From contig JAGXHH010000129.1 in the NCBI GenBank assembly GCA_024636355.1, positions 1-11,603 on the forward strand: 11,603 bases of DNA, given 5' to 3'. The DNA is from Desulfobacteraceae bacterium (GTDB lineage Bacteria > Desulfobacterota > Desulfobacteria > Desulfobacterales > Desulfosalsimonadaceae). The translations under genes and the position numbers were made by a program. The first letter of the stretch is position 1. Every line of letters begins with the position of its first letter. The notes under the pieces were generated by a model. It saw nothing but the letters and a program-made list of their open reading frames with translations, made no database searches and was not told the DNA's origin. This document shows, piece after piece, positions 1-7,404 of this stretch.

Positions 1-19
1 AGATGTGTATAAGAGACAG
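1..19. other. Tn5/Nextera mosaic-end adapter remnant
   Basis: The first 19 bases, AGATGTGTATAAGAGACAG, are identical to the Tn5 transposase mosaic end used in Nextera libraries. This is untrimmed adapter, not genome. Translated in the downstream frame it gives the artificial residues (V/M)YKRQ in front of the antiporter fragment. It also shows that base 20 is a contig edge. Confidence 0.97.
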
Positions 20-511
20 GTTCCGGGGCTTTATATCCTCGCCCGTGCCGAAGAAATCGAACAGATGCAGATCCTGCACGATCGGGGGGTCTACGAGGTG
101 ATTCAGCCCGAATTCGAAGCCGGGCTCGAATTTATCCGGCAGGCTCTGCTCCAGCTGAGCATGCCGGTTGAAAGAATCCAGCAGTTTACGGACGAAGTTC
201 GCCATGAACTGTATCGGCCCCTCTATGAATCCACGGGGGAATACAAAACCATCGCGCAACTCCAGAATGCCTCCCGACTGCTCCAGCTGAAATGGTTCAC
301 CCTTTCCAGCAGCCGGATTGTGAACAGGAGCATAGGAGAACTGGACATCAGGAGCCGTACCGGCGCAACTGTGGTGAGTGTCATGCGCAACGGCACCCTG
401 CATGACAACCCGCAGCCGACCTTTCGCTTCGAAAAAAACGACCTTATCGGAATCATCGGTCGTTCAGAACAGCTTAACGCATTTGCCGGGTTGGTGGAGG
501 AACGGGGATGA
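20..511 (+). CDS. CPA2-type K+/H+ antiporter (KefB-like), C-terminal fragment with RCK_C domain
   Basis: The 5' end is missing because the contig starts here, and 163 residues remain. The first stretch (PGLYILARAEEIEQ, then VYEVIQPEFEAG) looks like the end of a TrkA-N/RCK nucleotide-binding domain. A helical linker follows (FTDEVRHELYRPLYE). The last 75 or so residues, with IGELDIRSRTGATVVSVMRNG and NDLIGIIGRSEQL, form a TrkA-C (RCK_C) ligand-binding domain. Full-length family members carry about 12 membrane helices in front of these cytoplasmic domains and exchange K+ or Na+ for H+ under nucleotide or ligand gating. I recognise the domain order but cannot tell KefB from KefC-like or other CPA2 members. 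It ends in TGA and is followed directly by a large inverted repeat. Confidence 0.8.
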   Translation, partial: VPGLYILARAEEIEQMQILHDRGVYEVIQPEFEAGLEFIRQALLQLSMPVERIQQFTDEVRHELYRPLYESTGEYKTIAQLQNASRLLQLKWFTLSSSRIVNRSIGELDIRSRTGATVVSVMRNGTLHDNPQPTFRFEKNDLIGIIGRSEQLNAFAGLVEERG

Positions 512-514
512 ACA

Positions 515-647
515 AGCAATTCCCGGTGAAATGTGTCTGTGATTAACGGGTGACCACGTAGGAGCGGGCCATGCCCGCGAAAATGCATCCGCCATCGCGG
601 GCATGGCCCGCTCCTACAGAGCCTTTCGACGTTCACCGGGAATTGCT
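515..647. repeat. Nested inverted repeat (REP/MITE-like) after the antiporter gene
   Basis: Two perfect inverted repeats lie one inside the other. The outer arms are 16 bp (515-530 and 632-647, AGCAATTCCCGGTGAA and its complement). The inner arms are 23 bp (558-580 and 595-617, beginning GTAGGAGCGGGCC), with a 14-nt loop. The inner element resembles the GTAGGAGCGG-type REP sequences of Pseudomonas and other proteobacteria. It could work as a bidirectional terminator or be a small mobile repeat. No protein-coding signal lies inside it. Confidence 0.85.
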
Positions 648-704
648 GGGGGTGAACCTGCCGGAATCGGGAAAAAAAGTGAAGCAGCTTAGAACATTTT
701 TTTG

Positions 705-711
705 AAGGAGG
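705..711 (+). promoter_or_regulatory. Ribosome binding site that fixes the start of the UxxC protein
   Basis: AAGGAGG lies six bases upstream of the ATG at 718. This strong site serves the 718 start and not the in-frame ATG at 772, so the codons before the UGA are translated. No comparable site precedes 772. Confidence 0.8.
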
Positions 712-717
712 ATCTTC

Positions 718-984
718 ATGTCTGAACTGACAATTTTTCACAACGGAAAGACTGATTGAATAAATTGTAAAATGGCTGCAGGTGCAGCCCGGAAAATGAA
801 ACAGGTATTCGGTCAGAATCTGAATTTGAATTTCTGCATTACTGATGCTGAAACGGCTCGTAAATATCGTTTCAAAGGGTCGACAAATGTTATGTTCAAT
901 GACGAATTAATTCCGTTTCATATTGCAATTAACGAGCGCAGCTTGAAGGAATTGCTTTCAAAAAAATGGCCGTTCGAGAAGTAA
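718..984 (+). CDS. Thioredoxin-like selenoprotein with UxxC motif
   Basis: This is an 88-residue reading frame with one in-frame TGA at 757-759. Read as selenocysteine, the N-terminus is MSELTIFHNGKTDUINCKM, placing U14 and C17 in a UxxC motif. That is the position of the CxxC redox site of thioredoxin folds: after the first beta strand (ELTIFH) and before the first helix (AAGAARKMKQVFG). Then come a second strand (LNLNFCITD), a helix, a beta hairpin (STNVMFNDELIPFHI) and a final helix (ERSLKELLSKK). The usual TPT cis-proline position reads STNV. A strong Shine-Dalgarno precedes 718, both sides of the TGA are in one frame, and a SECIS-like hairpin follows. A standard gene call would start at 772 and lose the active site. 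The likely role is a small thiol/selenol redox protein; its partner is unknown and I cannot name the family. The alternative, a nonsense mutation, fits poorly. Confidence 0.85.
774..789 (+). promoter_or_regulatory. Bacterial SECIS-like hairpin for the UxxC protein
   Basis: GGCTGC (774-779) pairs perfectly with GCAGCC (784-789) around the loop AGGT (780-783). The loop begins after 20 nt counted from the UGA at 757-759, within the roughly 16-37 nt range used by bacterial SECIS elements. The stem-loop closely resembles the E. coli fdhF element, whose stem ends GGUUGC with loop AGGUCU and where the loop GU contacts SelB. Folding and function are inferred. Confidence 0.75.
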
Positions 985-1003
985 AAATCTTCTAACCCGG
1001 GAA

Positions 1004-1273
1004 TTGGCATTAGTTCCATGGGATACGGTGATAATTCCACAACTGATGGCTATTCTTCAACAGATGGGCATCCGATATTCCCCCATGAACCAGGAAGCCG
1101 CGATAGAAGCCGCTAAAAAATGGCATGCGTATCGAAAAGGAAGCGGAAACAGAAAAAGAATCGTCGCTGATTTTTTGATCGGGGCGCATGCAGCGGTTCA
1201 GTGTGATCAACTGCTGTCAAGAGACCGGGGCTTTTATCGCAAGTTTTTTACTTCCCTTAAAATTACATCATGA
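1004..1273 (+). pseudogene. PIN-domain (VapC-type) toxin, N-terminally truncated remnant
   Basis: Residues WHAYRKGSGNRKRIVADFL, IGAHAAVQ and LLSRDRGFYRKFF match the C-terminal half of VapC-type PIN ribonucleases. They include acidic residues of the metal site in ADFLIGAHA and SRDRGFY. The family is about 130-140 residues long. Here about 50 N-terminal residues are absent, including the first metal-binding Asp of the DTN motif and the conserved Glu. The frame is open from about 986, directly behind the stop of the UxxC gene, with only a TTG codon at 1004 and no ribosome binding site. No antitoxin gene is visible. I read this as a non-functional remnant left by a deletion or rearrangement. Confidence 0.75.
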
Positions 1274-1330
1274 TGATCGGAATATTTATTCCCGAAGCAA
1301 TCAAATTGAATTCCGGACCAATTATCGGCC

Positions 1331-2185
1331 ATGGATGGATTCCTTACCTGGTGGCAGCATCTGCCGGAAAATATCGATCCGGTTATTTTTCAGATCGGCG
1401 GCTTCGAGCTGCGCTATTACGGCTTGATGTATATTGCAGCCTTTGGCTGCGCCTATGCCCTGGCACGTTATCGTTTGAAAAAAGAACCGGGCTGGAATCT
1501 GACCGTGGAAGACCTGCAGGGCGTTCTGACAGCCATTGTCATTGGTTTGATGGCGGGCGCCCGCCTGGGATACGTTCTCTTTTATAATCCGGGATAGTAC
1601 CTGCAGCATCCGCTGGAAATCATTCTCCCCTTTGGATTCCGGAACGGTTTTGAATTTACCGGCTTTTCAGGCATGTCTTACCACGGAGGGCTTATCGGCT
1701 GTATAGCAGCCGCCTTGTGGTATGTACGCAAAAACAAGCTCAGTTTTACCCGGACAGCCGACCTGGTTGTACCCGGCATTCCAGCGGGGTATACTTTCGG
1801 ACGGATAGGCAATTTCATCAACGGTGAACTGTGGGGCAGGATGACCACATCGCCTGTGGGCATGTATTTTCCGGATGCTCCGGGGGATTTTCCGAGACAC
1901 CCTTCCCAGTTGTACGAGGCTTTCGGCGAAGGGATCGTCCTGTTTATCATCCTTTGGAGTGTGCACAACAGAATCCGCATACCCGGGGCCATGCTGGCCC
2001 TGTACCTGATCGGCTACGGAATCATCCGTTTTATCATAGAATTTTTCCGCCAGCCCGACACCCACCTCGGGTTTGTCCTTTTCGGGTTTTCCATGGGGCA
2101 GCTGTTATGCCTGACGATGATCGCCGCCGGAGCCGTTTTGCTGGCCTGGCAGGCATTTGTGCGCCGCCATTCCGGCAGGGCGTAG
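1331..2185 (+). pseudogene. lgt: Prolipoprotein diacylglyceryl transferase (Lgt) interrupted by an in-frame amber codon
   Basis: Lgt transfers diacylglycerol from phosphatidylglycerol to the lipobox cysteine of prolipoproteins in the inner membrane. The frame of 284 residues has the family's start (MDGFLTWWQHLPENIDPV) and several membrane helices. It also has the SYHGGLIG motif with the catalytic His, the GRIGNFINGELWG signature and PSQLYEAFGEG near the C-terminus. Codon 89 (1595-1597) is TAG, in the conserved stretch LFYNPG-stop-YLQHPLEI where homologues usually have Tyr or a similar residue. Both halves are otherwise intact and in the same frame, so a single base change explains the break. 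The natural stop is also TAG (2183-2185), with TAA five codons later. Options are an assembly error, a recent nonsense mutation, amber suppression, or pyrrolysine insertion. No clear Shine-Dalgarno precedes 1331. Confidence 0.85.
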
Positions 2186-2298
2186 ATCTTACATGATTAA
2201 GAGAGATTTCATCGAGGCGCTGAAAAAAATCTGAAGGTAGACGCCTGGTCCTGCGATGAAGCGACAGGACCAGGCCTCGCTTTCTTTTCCGGAACCGA

Positions 2299-2790
2299 TT
2301 ACTTGGGCTGTGAAAAAATCATGTCTTTCGGTGCTGTCTTGTGGCACTGGATGCAACTGTCGACTTTTCCGGATGTCTCAACTGAACCATCCGGACCGTA
2401 TTTCGCCCAGAACCAGTCTTCGCCCTCGGGATTGTAACCCTTCTTTTTGTACATCGGCGTGATCGCCATCAGGTCCTTCTGGTTTTCACCGTAATTTTCC
2501 TTGACCAGGATGGCGCCGTCGGGCATCGGCTCGCCCGCTTTGGCGGCCTTGACGGCAATATCGTTGGCATAGAGCTTCAGGTAGGCCCCGTGTGGGCTTT
2601 GTCCCGGATACATACCTTCATGTCCCGGCATAAATTCCCACTGCTCGTAAGGGTTGGTATCCGTGATATACGTCCAGAATCCTTCGGCTTCGGCAGGTGG
2701 CATCTCCTTGTCCTGTCCGGCTTGCAGGCCGGCAAAAACAAAAAATATTCCCATACACATGAGAAAGGCGACCAAATAAATCTTTTTCAT
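2299..2790 (-). CDS. Secreted cytochrome P460 family protein
   Basis: The 163-residue product starts with a Sec signal peptide (MKKIYLVAFLMCMGIFFVFAG) and has one c-type haem site, CIQCH (C146, C149, H150), near the C-terminus. The body (FWTYITDTNPYEQW, SPHGAYLKLYAND, MPDGAILVKENYG, DWFWAKYGPDG) is typical of the cytochrome P460 domain, in which the haem is often cross-linked to a lysine. The product should be periplasmic or lipid-side electron carrier or oxidoreductase; its substrate cannot be told from sequence. The start is well supported: GGAGG lies just upstream of ATG. It ends in TAA. It is convergent with lgt and reads in the same direction as the flavoprotein gene upstream, about 190 bp away, so it probably has its own promoter. 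Confidence 0.85.
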   Translation of the reverse strand: MKKIYLVAFLMCMGIFFVFAGLQAGQDKEMPPAEAEGFWTYITDTNPYEQWEFMPGHEGMYPGQSPHGAYLKLYANDIAVKAAKAGEPMPDGAILVKENYGENQKDLMAITPMYKKKGYNPEGEDWFWAKYGPDGSVETSGKVDSCIQCHKTAPKDMIFSQPK

Positions 2791-2821
2791 TGAGACCTCC
2801 TTTTCAGATCAGTTGTTTCTA

Positions 2822-2835
2822 TACAATGAATTGTA
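2822..2835. promoter_or_regulatory. Small palindrome upstream of the cytochrome P460 gene
   Basis: TACAAT-GA-ATTGTA is a perfect 6-bp inverted repeat about 30 bp upstream of the cytochrome start in an AT-rich stretch. It could be an operator or overlap the promoter. No confident -35/-10 pair was identified. Confidence 0.3.
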
Positions 2836-2911
2836 CAGTTGAAATTACTCTTCTGTATAAGGTCCATTATCCAATTTAATTACATTCATACGGTATTCAC
2901 CTGATCGACCA

Positions 2912-2959
2912 CCCGACCCCCCCCGTCGGGCCACGGCGGCCATAACCAATGGGGTCGGG
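2912..2959 (-). terminator. GC-rich inverted repeat downstream of the flavoprotein gene
   Basis: CCCGACCCC (2912-2920) and GGGGTCGGG (2951-2959) are perfect 9-bp inverted arms. A second, tighter option pairs CCCGAC (2912-2917) with GTCGGG (2925-2930). The element lies 25 bp past the stop of the leftward flavoprotein gene. No T-tract follows it, so intrinsic termination is uncertain. Confidence 0.4.
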
Positions 2960-2983
2960 AAGCATTCAGGATTGTAAAGCCTG

Positions 2984-4360
2984 TTACTCCAGCGGCTCGA
3001 GCTGGCCCATTACCGTAGGGATCAATTCGGAAACCGTGGGATGGATATGCACGGCACGCTGGATTACCTTGTAGGAAGCTCCGGCGTACATGGCATCTGT
3101 TATCTGGTGGACCGCTTCGTCACCGCCGACGCCGAGGATGGCGGCGCCGAGAATTTTTTCGGTTTCCGCATCGACTATGACCTTCATGAAACCGCGGGTA
3201 TCGCCTTTGGCCTTGGCCCGATTGACCTTTGTCATCGGCCGTTTTCCCATAAGCGCCCGGCGGCCCGATTGCCGGACCTGGCTTTCCGTCATGCCCACCC
3301 GCCCCAGCGGCGGGTCGGTATAGAGCGCATAGGTGAGAATCCGGTCGCTTACCCTTCGCGGATCATCGTCTAAAAGGTTGGCCGCCACGATTTCACTATC
3401 GTTGTAAGCAGTATGGGTAAACGCCCCCTTGCCGTTGCAGTCGCCAAGGGCCCAGATGCCGTCGACACTGGTGCGGAGCTGATCGTCGACTACAATATAG
3501 CCCCTGTCATCCAGATCGAGACCGGCGTGTTCACATCCCAGGTCATCGGTGTTGGGCCGTCGCCCCACGGCAATCAGGAGATGTGAGCCGGTCACTTCCG
3601 GCGTTCCTGTTTTGCAGTCGAGGTGTACGGCAATGCCGTCTTTTTCTTTGCGCAAGCCGACGCATGCGGCATTCAGGCGGACATTCACACCTTCTCCTTC
3701 CAGGATCTCTCGGATTGCATCGGAAATGTCTTCATCTTCGCGTCCGATCAACCGGGAAGCCTTTTCGATTACCGTCACCTTGCTGCCGAACCGGCGATAC
3801 ATCTGGGCGAATTCCAGCCCCACGTAGCTGCCGCCGACAATCACCAGGTGATCCGGCAGAAAATCGACGGCCATCATGTCCGAGTTGGTCATGTAATCGA
3901 CTTCCGCCAGACCCGGCAAGGGCGGAACAATGGCCCGGGCCCCCACATTGATGAATATCTTTTCCGCGGAAAGGCGGTCGTTTCCGACCCGGACCGTGTG
4001 GGGATCTTCAAACCGCGCATGCCCTTTGTATACCGTCATGTTGGAAATTTCCTTCATCCATTCGGGAATCTGGTCATTTGCAGTGCCGACAATCGCATCC
4101 TTGCGCTCTTTGACCCGCTTCATATCCACCTGCACCGTGCCGTTTATATCAACGCCATAATCTGCTGCACGCCTTGCCAGATGCGCCGCTTTGGCGCTGG
4201 CGATCATGGTTTTGGTGGGAATACAGCCGGTATTCACACAGGTGCCGTAAAACAGATGCCGCTCGATAATCGCGACCCAGAATCCGGCCTCCGTCAAACG
4301 CACCGCCAGAGCGGGACCGGCCTGCCCCGTACCGATAACAATCGCATCGTATTGCGTCAT
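2984..4360 (-). CDS. Pyridine nucleotide-disulfide oxidoreductase (MerA/RclA-like flavoprotein)
   Basis: The product has 458 residues. An N-terminal FAD-binding Rossmann motif (VIGTGQAGPALAVRL, residues 8-22) is followed by the redox disulfide GTCVNTGCIPTK (C41, C46). The central NAD(P)H-binding motif is VIVGGSYVGLEFAQ, the second FAD contact is IWALGDCNG, and the C-terminal dimerisation domain ends in HIHPTVSELIPT. It reduces a disulfide or small electrophile with NAD(P)H. It lacks the N-terminal heavy-metal domain and the C-terminal CC pair of true mercuric reductase, and it is not an obvious lipoamide dehydrogenase. The RclA/YkgC-like or generic mercuric-reductase-like group fits best. Such proteins often lie near TVP38-type membrane proteins; one is about 3 kb away here. 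The start is supported by GGAGGAGG a few bases upstream of ATG. It is divergent from the kinase gene. Confidence 0.88.
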   Translation of the reverse strand: MTQYDAIVIGTGQAGPALAVRLTEAGFWVAIIERHLFYGTCVNTGCIPTKTMIASAKAAHLARRAADYGVDINGTVQVDMKRVKERKDAIVGTANDQIPEWMKEISNMTVYKGHARFEDPHTVRVGNDRLSAEKIFINVGARAIVPPLPGLAEVDYMTNSDMMAVDFLPDHLVIVGGSYVGLEFAQMYRRFGSKVTVIEKASRLIGREDEDISDAIREILEGEGVNVRLNAACVGLRKEKDGIAVHLDCKTGTPEVTGSHLLIAVGRRPNTDDLGCEHAGLDLDDRGYIVVDDQLRTSVDGIWALGDCNGKGAFTHTAYNDSEIVAANLLDDDPRRVSDRILTYALYTDPPLGRVGMTESQVRQSGRRALMGKRPMTKVNRAKAKGDTRGFMKVIVDAETEKILGAAILGVGGDEAVHQITDAMYAGASYKVIQRAVHIHPTVSELIPTVMGQLEPLE

Positions 4361-4699
4361 ATCCCACCTCCTCCAGATATTGATTATTCATACCCGAATT
4401 TTTCCAATTATCTTCTAAGATTAACCGTAGCCCGGATCAGGAAAGTGTCAAACAGGAGAGGAGAAAACAGGTATCTCATCGGTAAATTATCGTTAATCAA
4501 TGGGCAATGAAACATGCCGTTTTCAAGCTGAACACCCGGTACAAAATCGTATGCCCCGGATATAAACATTCTTGGGGAGACACTGTATCTTTGAGCGAAA
4601 TCTGATCAACGAACTTATTTTAATTGATTAATGCAAATGAATTTCGTTCTGAAAAGTTGGGCAATAAAACGAAATTTCAACAGGCCACAGGAGGTGCTC
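4361..4699. other. Divergent intergenic region between flavoprotein and kinase genes
   Basis: No gene was found in these 339 bases. The stretch is AT-rich and should hold the promoters of both divergent genes. Near the kinase start is an inverted repeat, AATTTCGTT (4640-4648) with AACGAAATT (4668-4676), that could form a leader hairpin or operator. The ribosome binding site AGGAGGTG (4689-4696) precedes the ATG at 4700. Confidence 0.5.
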
Positions 4700-7090
4700 A
4701 TGCCTGAAAAGCCCACTTATGAAGAGTTGGAAAAACGGATTCGGGAACTTGAGCAGGTTGAATCTGAGCGCTTACGGACGGAAGAGGCGCTCCGGAGGAG
4801 TAAAAAAAGATACCGGCTCTTGATCGAGCACCTGAATGATCTGGTCGTAGAGATTGACCCCAAGGGACGTTTTCTCTTCGTCAGTCCCAGTTACTGTAAG
4901 ACGTTCGGCAAAGCCGAACACGAGCTTCTCGGTCAGCGCTTCATGCTCCTGATACATGAAGAAGATCGTGAACCCACGGCCCGCGCCATGGAAGACTTAT
5001 TCCGGCCCCCACATAAGGCGTATATGGAACAACGGGCCATGACCAAGTCCGGATGGCGCTGGCTGGCCTGGTCCGATAAGGCCAGATTGGATGAAAATGG
5101 CAGAATCGAATCCATTATCGGAGTGGAGCGGGATATCACAGACCGCAAGCGGGCCGAGGATATGTTGAAGGAATGGCACGATCTGATGGAATATATCATC
5201 CGGTACGATCCAAACGCCATTGCCGTGTTAGATAAGGATTTAAAGCATATTTTCGTCAGTGATCGATTCATAAACGATTACCGTGTAAGAGAAAAAGACA
5301 TTATCGGCAAACATCATTATGAAATTTTTCCGGATATACCTGAAAGATGGAGAGATATCCACCAGCGTGCACTCGCAGGTGAAACCATCCGATCAGACGG
5401 AGACGTTTTTATCAGGAAAGATGGAACCACGGATTACAATCGCTGGGAATGCCGACCCTGGCACAAGTTGGATGGCGCCATCGGGGGCATTATTCTGTAC
5501 ACTGAGGTCATTACCGAGCGCAAACGCGTCGAAAAACAACTGGCGGAATCACAGAGAATGCTTCGCAACGTCATAGATACGATTCCCGTAAGGGTGTTCT
5601 GGAAAGATCGCAGCAGCAGATTCCTGGGTTGCAACCGCCTGTTTGCCAGAGATGCAGGGCGAGATGATCCGGAAAGCCTCATCAGCGAATACGATTTCAA
5701 TATGACCTGGACTGATCAGGCAGAAATGTACAGGGCAGTTGATTTCGAAGTCATGAAAAGCGGTAAGCCACAGATGAATTTTGAAGAACTACAGGCGACT
5801 CCGGACGGCAAAGAGCGAATACTTCGCACCTCGAAAATACCCCTGCGCGATGAAGATGGTAATATATATGGCATTTTGGGCACATATGAAGACATCACCG
5901 CCCAAAAACGCGCCGATGCAGAGCATGAAAAACTCCGGGAACAACTCATCCAGGCTCAGAAGATGGAAGCCATCGGGACCCTTGCAGGAGGCATTGCCCA
6001 CAATTTCAACAATATTCTGATGGGCATTCAAGGACGAACGTCCCTTATGCTGCTGGATAAGGGTCCTTCCGATTCCGATTATGAACACCTGAAAGGCATT
6101 GAAGCCTATGTGCAAAATGCGGTGGAACTGACCAAGGATCTGCTCGGATTTGCACGAGAAGGCAAGTATGAGCTCAAGCCGGTGGATCTCAATGCGATTA
6201 TAATTCATGAAAACCAGATGTTTGGTCAGACCCGAAAGGAAATCCGAATCCACGGAAAGTACGAAAAGGACCTGTGGCCCGTGGAAGTGGATGAAGGACA
6301 GGTGCGCCAGGTCCTTCTGAATTTATATGTGAACGCATGGCAGGCAATGCCGGGTGGCGGTAATATCCATGTCCGGACTGAAAATGTCACATTCACCCCT
6401 GAGGATACGAAAACACTGGATATACGCCCGGGAAGATACGTCAGAATTTCCATAACCGATACCGGCGTCGGTATGGATGATGAGACTCGGAAGAAAGTTT
6501 TTGAACCCTTCTTTACCTCCAGGGAAGTGGGCCAGGGCTCGGGGCTGGGTCTTGCCTCGGTCTACGGCATCATCAAGCACCACGGCGGCTTGATAAATGT
6601 CTACAGCAAAACAGGAGAAGGAGCGACCTTTGACATCTTTCTTCCGGCATCTGAAAAGTCGGCCGCAAAAGAAAGGCAAGAATCAGAGGGGCAAAGAATC
6701 GAGTACGGCCAGGAAACCATCCTGTTTGTAGATGACGAGAAAATGATTCTCGATGTTGGCCATGAACTGCTGAGAACCCTCGGTTATCGAAGTATTCGAG
6801 CCGGAAGCGGCCACCAGGCCGTGCAAATCTACAGACAAACACAAGAGGAAATCGATCTGGTCATCCTGGACATGACCATGCCCGGTATGAGCGGCGGCGA
6901 AACCTATCATCGGCTGAAAGCGATCGATGAGAATGTAAAAGTCCTCCTCTCGAGTGGGTATAGTATAACCGGACTGGCAAAAGAAACTCTGGATCAGGGA
7001 GCCGTCGGATTCATTCAAAAGCCGTTCACCCTGGAAACGCTCTCTCAGAAGTTGCGCGAGGTGCTGATCGAGGACAATGATGCATCCTGA
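4700..7090 (+). CDS. Hybrid sensor histidine kinase, three PAS domains plus receiver
   Basis: The product has 796 residues and no obvious membrane segment, so it is likely cytoplasmic. A short coiled coil (EELEKRIRELEQVESERL) is followed by three PAS/PAC units at roughly 36-156, 160-285 and 290-410, each closing with a (E/D)ITxxKRAE-type PAC end. The phospho-acceptor is H434 in LAGGIAHNFNNIL, preceded by the QAQKMEAIGTL helix. The ATPase domain has the N box (NLYVNAWQAM), DTGVGMD (D587) and GSGLGLASVYGI. A C-terminal receiver (ILFVDDEKMIL) carries the phospho-Asp D724 in LVILDMTMPGMSG and the conserved Lys in GFIQKPF. The start at 4700 is chosen for its strong Shine-Dalgarno; an upstream in-frame ATG at 4631 has none. 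No output domain is present, so phosphate probably goes to a separate regulator. The signal is unknown. Confidence 0.92.
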   Translation: MPEKPTYEELEKRIRELEQVESERLRTEEALRRSKKRYRLLIEHLNDLVVEIDPKGRFLFVSPSYCKTFGKAEHELLGQRFMLLIHEEDREPTARAMEDLFRPPHKAYMEQRAMTKSGWRWLAWSDKARLDENGRIESIIGVERDITDRKRAEDMLKEWHDLMEYIIRYDPNAIAVLDKDLKHIFVSDRFINDYRVREKDIIGKHHYEIFPDIPERWRDIHQRALAGETIRSDGDVFIRKDGTTDYNRWECRPWHKLDGAIGGIILYTEVITERKRVEKQLAESQRMLRNVIDTIPVRVFWKDRSSRFLGCNRLFARDAGRDDPESLISEYDFNMTWTDQAEMYRAVDFEVMKSGKPQMNFEELQATPDGKERILRTSKIPLRDEDGNIYGILGTYEDITAQKRADAEHEKLREQLIQAQKMEAIGTLAGGIAHNFNNILMGIQGRTSLMLLDKGPSDSDYEHLKGIEAYVQNAVELTKDLLGFAREGKYELKPVDLNAIIIHENQMFGQTRKEIRIHGKYEKDLWPVEVDEGQVRQVLLNLYVNAWQAMPGGGNIHVRTENVTFTPEDTKTLDIRPGRYVRISITDTGVGMDDETRKKVFEPFFTSREVGQGSGLGLASVYGIIKHHGGLINVYSKTGEGATFDIFLPASEKSAAKERQESEGQRIEYGQETILFVDDEKMILDVGHELLRTLGYRSIRAGSGHQAVQIYRQTQEEIDLVILDMTMPGMSGGETYHRLKAIDENVKVLLSSGYSITGLAKETLDQGAVGFIQKPFTLETLSQKLREVLIEDNDAS

Positions 7091-7354
7091 GTATCGTAGG
7101 AATGTGGAAGTTGCTGTGATTGAACATGGAGGTTGCGTTCAGGGCGACTTCGAAGATAAGAACGGCTGCCGGCGGCACCCCAGAGCCAGGGACAGGGGAT
7201 TTAGGGCAACGATGGCCAGATTGGCGAACCACCGCCGTTTTTTGGATGTCAGCAGCCTCCTTCTGGGTGCGAAGACTTCCGCTGAGGCCAAAATGGCAAA
7301 GATGCCGGCAAAGGCGCCCACGCGAATGAACATTTCAGATTCCATCCAGAACAT
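7091..7354 (-). pseudogene. Sterol desaturase/fatty acid hydroxylase family remnant, frameshifted and truncated
   Basis: Reading leftward from about 7354, MESEMFIRVGAFAGIFAIL, then EVFAPRRRL and RRWFANLAIVALN resemble the first helix and loop of bacterial sterol desaturase-like proteins. Near 7180 the similarity passes to another frame (PPAAVLIFEVALNATSMFNH, then SNFHIPTIL), which matches the next expected stretch of the family. A frameshift of one or two bases therefore separates the two parts. The similarity stops at the end of the kinase gene, before any of the histidine motifs that bind the di-iron centre. About 90 residues of a family usually over 250 long remain, so it cannot be active. 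The family assignment rests on recall of N-terminal pattern only. Confidence 0.5.
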
Positions 7355-7404
7355 TTCCAATCACTTTGTAAAAAAAATGCAGGCAGCGTTTTAATGCGAA
7401 TGCA

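Noticed and set aside
772..984. 70-residue protein starting at ATG 772
   Set aside because: There is no ribosome binding site, the ATG is part of the SECIS-like stem region, and the first beta strand and active site of the thioredoxin fold would be missing.
2984..4360. Mercuric reductase (merA)
   Set aside because: The N-terminal heavy-metal domain and the C-terminal vicinal cysteine pair are absent and no mer genes lie nearby.
3623..4510. Long plus-strand open frame of 295 codons
   Set aside because: It lies antisense to the clearly conserved flavoprotein gene, its translation is His/Arg-rich without a domain, and it is a shadow of the opposite strand.
7088..7090. Selenocysteine readthrough at the kinase TGA
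   Set aside because: The receiver domain is complete, and another stop follows within a few codons.
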